The notes beneath the pieces are model-generated. The model saw only the letters and a program-made list of their open reading frames with translations, made no database searches and was not told the DNA's origin. DNA of 64,000 nucleotides from Curtobacterium guangdongense (GTDB lineage Bacteria > Actinomycetota > Actinomycetes > Actinomycetales > Microbacteriaceae): contig NZ_JBMPIT010000011.1 in assembly GCF_049341845.1 (NCBI RefSeq), forward strand, positions 20,051 to 84,050, given 5' to 3'. Positions 60,691 to 64,000 of the stretch are shown one piece after another (within the stretch, counting starts at the first letter, position 1; the number at the start of each line of letters is the position of its first letter). The position numbers and the translations under genes are program-made.

Positions 60691-61338
60691 ATGTCCACGA
60701 TCGTCGTCTTCGGAGGCACCGGGTACGCCGGCTCCGCCATCACCCGCGAAGCGCTGTCCCGCGGCCACCAGGTCGTCGCCGTCGCACGCGACACCACGAA
60801 GCTCGAGCCCGCCGAGGGCCTGACGCTCGCGCAGGGCGACGCGTTCGACGCCGCTTTCGTCGCCGAGGTCACGAAGGGTGCCGACGTCATCGTCGTCGCA
60901 CTCCACGCGGTGCAGGCCGACGGCAGCGAGCTCAAGGACCGCTTCCAGCCGTTCGTCGACGCCGCCGAGGCAGCGGGAGCACGCCTCGGGATCGTCGGCG
61001 GTGCCGGGTCGCTGCTCGTCGCCGACGGTGGCCCGCGACTGTTCGACACCGCCGAGTTCCCGGACGCGTTCAAGGGCGAGGCGAAGAGCCACGGGCAGAT
61101 CCTCGAGGCGCTCCGCGCATCCGACACCTCGGTGGACTGGTTCTACGTCAGCCCGGCAGCTGCCTTCGGCGGCTACAACCCCGGCGAGCGTCGGGGCACC
61201 TACCGGACCACCGACGAGGTGCTCCTCACCGACGCCGAGGGCAACTCCGACATCTCGGGCGAGGACTTCGCGATCGCGTTCGTCGACGAGATCGAGACCC
61301 CGGCGCACCACCAGGCGCGGTTCGGCGTCGCCTACTGA
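60691..61338 (+). CDS. NAD(P)-dependent oxidoreductase (NmrA-like)
   Basis: 215 residues, Rossmann fold: FGGTGYAGSAI near 7-17, then DVIVVALHAVQ and GIVGGAGSLLVADG near 102-115, the pattern of atypical SDRs that bind NADPH. Divergent from HxlR, the classic arrangement for HxlR-controlled quinone/aldehyde responses. Substrate unknown. Confidence 0.88.
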   Translation: MSTIVVFGGTGYAGSAITREALSRGHQVVAVARDTTKLEPAEGLTLAQGDAFDAAFVAEVTKGADVIVVALHAVQADGSELKDRFQPFVDAAEAAGARLGIVGGAGSLLVADGGPRLFDTAEFPDAFKGEAKSHGQILEALRASDTSVDWFYVSPAAAFGGYNPGERRGTYRTTDEVLLTDAEGNSDISGEDFAIAFVDEIETPAHHQARFGVAY

Positions 61339-61381
61339 GCGTCCGCCGACGCGGTCGCGGGTGGCTGACACGTCCCGCTGA

Positions 61382-61437
61382 ACAATCGAAAGCCGTCCGA
61401 ACCGCGGAATTCCGCGGCTCGGACGGCTTTCGGTTGT
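61382..61437. terminator. Hairpin of family B
   Basis: 19-base arms ACAATCGAAAGCCGTCCGA and TCGGACGGCTTTCGGTTGT (one G-U-type mismatch) with an inner palindrome CCGCGGAATTCCGCGG. The arm core matches the hairpin at 50662-50723. Terminates the oxidoreductase. Confidence 0.75.
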
Positions 61438-61464
61438 GCGGGAGCGGATGGAACCGACCACCGC

Positions 61465-61508
61465 CGGACGGGAGGCTCGGTGCGGGCCCGCCACGAGCCT
61501 CCCGTCCG
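61465..61508. terminator. GGAGGCTCG hairpin
   Basis: 15-bp perfect arms CGGACGGGAGGCTCG/CGAGCCTCCCGTCCG with a 14-base loop, ending at the stop of the MFS gene. Likely its terminator. Confidence 0.7.
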
Positions 61509-62834
61509 TCAGCGGTGCCCGACGATCGCCGGGAGCGGCAGGTGGTGCCGCATCCGGACGCCGAGGTGGAACCCGCCGCGACGGGCGAGCACCAGGCCGA
61601 TGACGGCCGCTGCAGCGGCCGGCACCCCACCGGCGACGACCATGCCGACGTGGGCGCCGAAGTGGTCGACCACCTGGCCCATGAGCGGTCCGCCGATCGC
61701 CTGGCCGCCGAGCAGCACGAGGATGTACAGCGACATCACGCGGCCGCGGATCGCGACGTTCGACGACAGCTGGACGAGCGAGTTCGAGGCCGTCTGGAAG
61801 AGCAGCTGCGACATGCCGACCGCGACGAGCATCACGGTGAAGGGTGCGATCACGGGGATGCTGCCCGACACCACGAGCAGGATGCCGGTCCAGAACACGC
61901 CGCCGACGATGGTGCGCAGGCGGACCACGGCGCGACGGGTGGACAACAGGGCGCCGACGAGGGCGCCGACGGCGATCGCCGAGTTGAACACGCCGTAGCC
62001 GCCGGCCCCGACGTCGTACACCTGGGAGGCGAAGGCGGACAGCAGCACCGGCATCGTCAGCGCGAAGACCGAGAAGAACGCGACGAGGACGACCGGCACG
62101 ACGATCGTCGGCTTCCCGATGGCGTAACGGAGCCCCTCGACGAGCTGGCCCTTCGCCCGCGGTGTCGGCGGGGTGCGGTGCAGCTCCGAGACACGCAGGA
62201 ACCCCAGCGTCACGACGACCGCCGCGCAGGCGACCGCGTTGACGCCGAACGACCACCCGGCGCCGACAGCGACGAGCAGCGCCCCGGAGAGTGCCGGGCC
62301 GATCATCCCGCCGAGCTGGAACACCGAGGAGTTCACGCTGATGGCGTTCCTGAGGTGCTCGTGCCCGACGATCTCGGTCACGAAGACCTGCCGTGCCGGG
62401 TTGTCGATGACGGTCACCATGCCGACCACGAACGCGATCGCCCAGATGTGCCACGCCTGCACCACCCCGGCGAGCGTCAGCACCGCGAGCAGCGCCGACA
62501 GCACCGCGAAGGCACCCTGCGTGATCATCATCAGCGCGCGCTTGGAGAACCGGTCGACGATGACGCCGCCGAAGAGCCCGAAGAACAGCATCGGGGCGAA
62601 CTGGCACGCGACGGTGATGCCGACCTGCGCGACCGAGCCGGTGAGTTGCAGGACGAGCCAGTCCTGTGCGATGCGCTGCATCCACCCGGCGGTCATCGCG
62701 ACGAGGTTCGTCGCGGTGAACAGCCGGAAGTTCGGGACGGACAGGGCGATGAGCGTGTGTCGCCACGGCGGGCGGGTCGCCTGGATCGGGAGTGGTTCAG
62801 TGGGCGGGTAGAGGGTCGTCGATGACGCGCTCAC
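61509..62834 (-). CDS. MFS exporter (EntS/MFS_3 type)
   Basis: 441 residues from GTG, about 12 helices. NFRLFTATNLVAMTAGWMQRIAQDWLVLQLTGS at the start, LFGGVIVDRFSKR near 82-94 and NPARQVFVTEIVG near 135 are typical of the MFS_3 exporters related to EntS. Likely proton-driven drug or metabolite efflux. Divergent from a LysR gene that may control it; the gap holds ATCGAA/TTCGAT half-sites. Confidence 0.87.
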   Translation of the reverse strand: MSASSTTLYPPTEPLPIQATRPPWRHTLIALSVPNFRLFTATNLVAMTAGWMQRIAQDWLVLQLTGSVAQVGITVACQFAPMLFFGLFGGVIVDRFSKRALMMITQGAFAVLSALLAVLTLAGVVQAWHIWAIAFVVGMVTVIDNPARQVFVTEIVGHEHLRNAISVNSSVFQLGGMIGPALSGALLVAVGAGWSFGVNAVACAAVVVTLGFLRVSELHRTPPTPRAKGQLVEGLRYAIGKPTIVVPVVLVAFFSVFALTMPVLLSAFASQVYDVGAGGYGVFNSAIAVGALVGALLSTRRAVVRLRTIVGGVFWTGILLVVSGSIPVIAPFTVMLVAVGMSQLLFQTASNSLVQLSSNVAIRGRVMSLYILVLLGGQAIGGPLMGQVVDHFGAHVGMVVAGGVPAAAAAVIGLVLARRGGFHLGVRMRHHLPLPAIVGHR

Positions 62835-62935
62835 GGGGTGGGGTCTCCGGCTGTCGGTGGCGGAATCGGTACCCCATCGAAACTACTTGCGTCGAACCCA
62901 TTCGATCCCCGTATGGTTGCTATCACTCCATTGCG

Positions 62936-63811
62936 ATGTCGAATGAGGTGCACGTGCTCGATCCCGTCCTGCTGCAGACCTTCCTCGCCGTCGCCGAGAC
63001 GCAGAGTTTCACCCAGGCCGGGGCTCGACTCGGCATCAGCCAGCCGACGGTGTCCCAGCACGTGCGCCGGCTCGAGACGGCGGTGTCGCGGACACTCGTC
63101 GCCCGGGACACCCGTGGCGTCAGCCTCACGGACAACGGGGACGCGATGGCCGGGTTCGCGCGGACGATCCTCGCGGCGCACGCGACCGCCGACGCCTACT
63201 TCTCCGGGTCGGCCACGCGGGGGCGGCTCCGGTTCGGCGCAGCGGACGACCTCGCGATCACCCAGCTGCCGCGGATCCTCCGGGACTTCCGGCGACTGCA
63301 CCCCCAGGTGAACCTCGAGCTGACGGTGAACCAGTCGTCACCGCTCCTGCGTCGGGTGCACGCCGGACAGCTCGACCTGGTGTTCATCAAGCAGACCGCG
63401 GGGGAGTCGGCCGAGGGGACCCGTGTGGCGACGGACCAGATGGTGTGGATGGCGCAGGACGGGATCGCGGTCGAGCGGGACGAGCCGGTGCCGCTCATCG
63501 CGTACCAGGCGCCGAGCATCAGTCGGCAGATGGCGATCGACGCACTCGAGGCCGCCGGTCGCACGTGGCGGATCACCTGCAACACGCGTGACGTGAACGG
63601 GGTGCTCGCCGCCGTCCGCGCGGGGATCGGTGTCGCGGTGTTCCCGCACTCGCTCATCCCCGCCGACCTCGTGAAGGTGTCGCAGCGGTTGGGGCTGCCG
63701 GATCTCCCCGCCGTCGACTACGTCCTCATCGCGAACCCGACCGTGCAGCGCGAGCCGATCGACGCCCTGACGAACGCGATCCTGTCCCGCGGTGTCGTCC
63801 GCGCGGTGTGA
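62936..63811 (+). CDS. LysR family transcriptional regulator
   Basis: 291 residues from ATG 62936 (MSNEVHVLDPVLLQTFLAVAETQSFTQAGARLGISQPTVS within the winged helix). Effector domain from about 95 (RGRLRFGAADDLAITQLPRIL). Divergent from the MFS exporter with a 101-base gap, so the likely target is that gene. Confidence 0.87.
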   Translation: MSNEVHVLDPVLLQTFLAVAETQSFTQAGARLGISQPTVSQHVRRLETAVSRTLVARDTRGVSLTDNGDAMAGFARTILAAHATADAYFSGSATRGRLRFGAADDLAITQLPRILRDFRRLHPQVNLELTVNQSSPLLRRVHAGQLDLVFIKQTAGESAEGTRVATDQMVWMAQDGIAVERDEPVPLIAYQAPSISRQMAIDALEAAGRTWRITCNTRDVNGVLAAVRAGIGVAVFPHSLIPADLVKVSQRLGLPDLPAVDYVLIANPTVQREPIDALTNAILSRGVVRAV

Positions 63812-63840
63812 CCGGGTTCGTGTTGCCCGCGTGTCCTGCG

Positions 63841-63901
63841 ATCGAGGGAACAGAAAACGTCGGGTCGCGCCGTCCGACCCGACGATTTCTGTTCCCTCGA
63901 T
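63841..63901. terminator. Long hairpin of family A
   Basis: 26-base arms (one mismatch) starting ATCGAGGGAACAGAAAACG with a 9-base loop, 29 bases after the LysR stop. The arm core is the same as at 38873-38927. Confidence 0.72.
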
Positions 63902-63928
63902 AGCGCCGCCGGAAGGTTCGGCGCTAGG

Positions 63929-64000
63929 TGTAGTTCCCTGGGACGTTGTGAACGGGTGACGTAGAAGAAGACCTCCGGGACGATGTGGGTTACCACACCA
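63929..64000. mobile_element. Possible left end of an insertion sequence (IS481-like), truncated
   Basis: From GTGTAGTTCCCTGGGACG onwards the sequence resembles, from memory, the ends and leader of IS481-family elements (TGTAGTTCCCTGGGACGTTG and GAAGACCTCCGG). Base composition drops here. The transposase would lie outside the window, so the call is weak. Confidence 0.3.

Overview
The window is GC-rich (about 70%) chromosomal DNA with dense bidirectional gene packing, many GTG starts and many ATGA/GTGA stop-start overlaps. The gene families present (NrtR/DraG pair, TM0106 nuclease-helicase, PutA, stand-alone LigD-type polymerase plus LigC-type ligase, MshA-like glycosyltransferase, lactococcin 972-type bacteriocin) suggest an actinobacterium. 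Microbacteriaceae, perhaps Curtobacterium, is the best guess; this is inference from style, not from a marker gene. No rRNA, tRNA, CRISPR array or phage module was seen.

The left edge (1-1111, minus strand) carries the most unusual item: a 41-residue peptide precursor and, directly downstream, a radical SAM enzyme whose 3' end runs off the window. The precursor ends in WYFVVGQGGAVIVGG. It shares the DLWYFV box of the Bacillus subtilis epipeptide precursor YydF/EpeX, and the Val and Ile that are epimerised there are kept eight residues apart. The enzyme has CX3CX2C and a CC pair near residue 220, like the YydG/EpeE epimerase. This looks like an epipeptide locus in an actinobacterium.

1161-6284 is ordinary metabolism and regulation: DUF1653, a divergent LysR/SDR pair with a perfect palindrome between them, and an NrtR-type regulator divergent from an ADP-ribosylglycohydrolase with two near-identical 22-bp operators, then GrpB and a membrane protein. 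6354-11314 (minus) is a candidate type VII secretion toxin locus: a small helical ESX/EspC-like protein, a 601-aa protein with a WXG-like N-terminal region and a GHSYG alpha/beta-hydrolase C-terminus, then four intact lipoprotein genes and one broken one in two related families, resembling an expanding immunity array.

11397-29422 holds a RecB-like nuclease/helicase, a PH-domain/DUF4190-like/NERD cluster, a carbohydrate ABC importer (binding protein plus two permeases, no ATPase) with a co-translated kinase-like gene, GPP34, SDR, a secreted HNH nuclease, aldo/keto reductase, an isochorismatase-like hydrolase, a SWIM-Snf2 helicase and a BLUF photoreceptor. 29520-43657 holds two APC-type amino-acid permeases, small membrane proteins, a lytic-transglycosylase-like protein, a DUF429-glycosyltransferase-UDG operon, the polymerase/ligase repair pair with two tiny overlapping genes between them, an MBL hydrolase, an azoreductase and a VOC protein.

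43943-63811 holds a sortase-type surface protein (LAYTG), LysR/PutA, a thioesterase, a complete lactococcin 972-type bacteriocin locus (ABC ATPase, 655-aa membrane protein, secreted bacteriocin), TetR/acyl-CoA dehydrogenase, a patatin, a trypsin-like protease, an IclR HTH-only protein, a quinone-reductase/HxlR/oxidoreductase redox group, an MFS exporter and a LysR regulator. Convergent gene ends repeatedly carry long perfect hairpins from a few sequence families, and the word GGAGGCTCG is strongly over-represented. The extreme right end may be the start of an insertion sequence.
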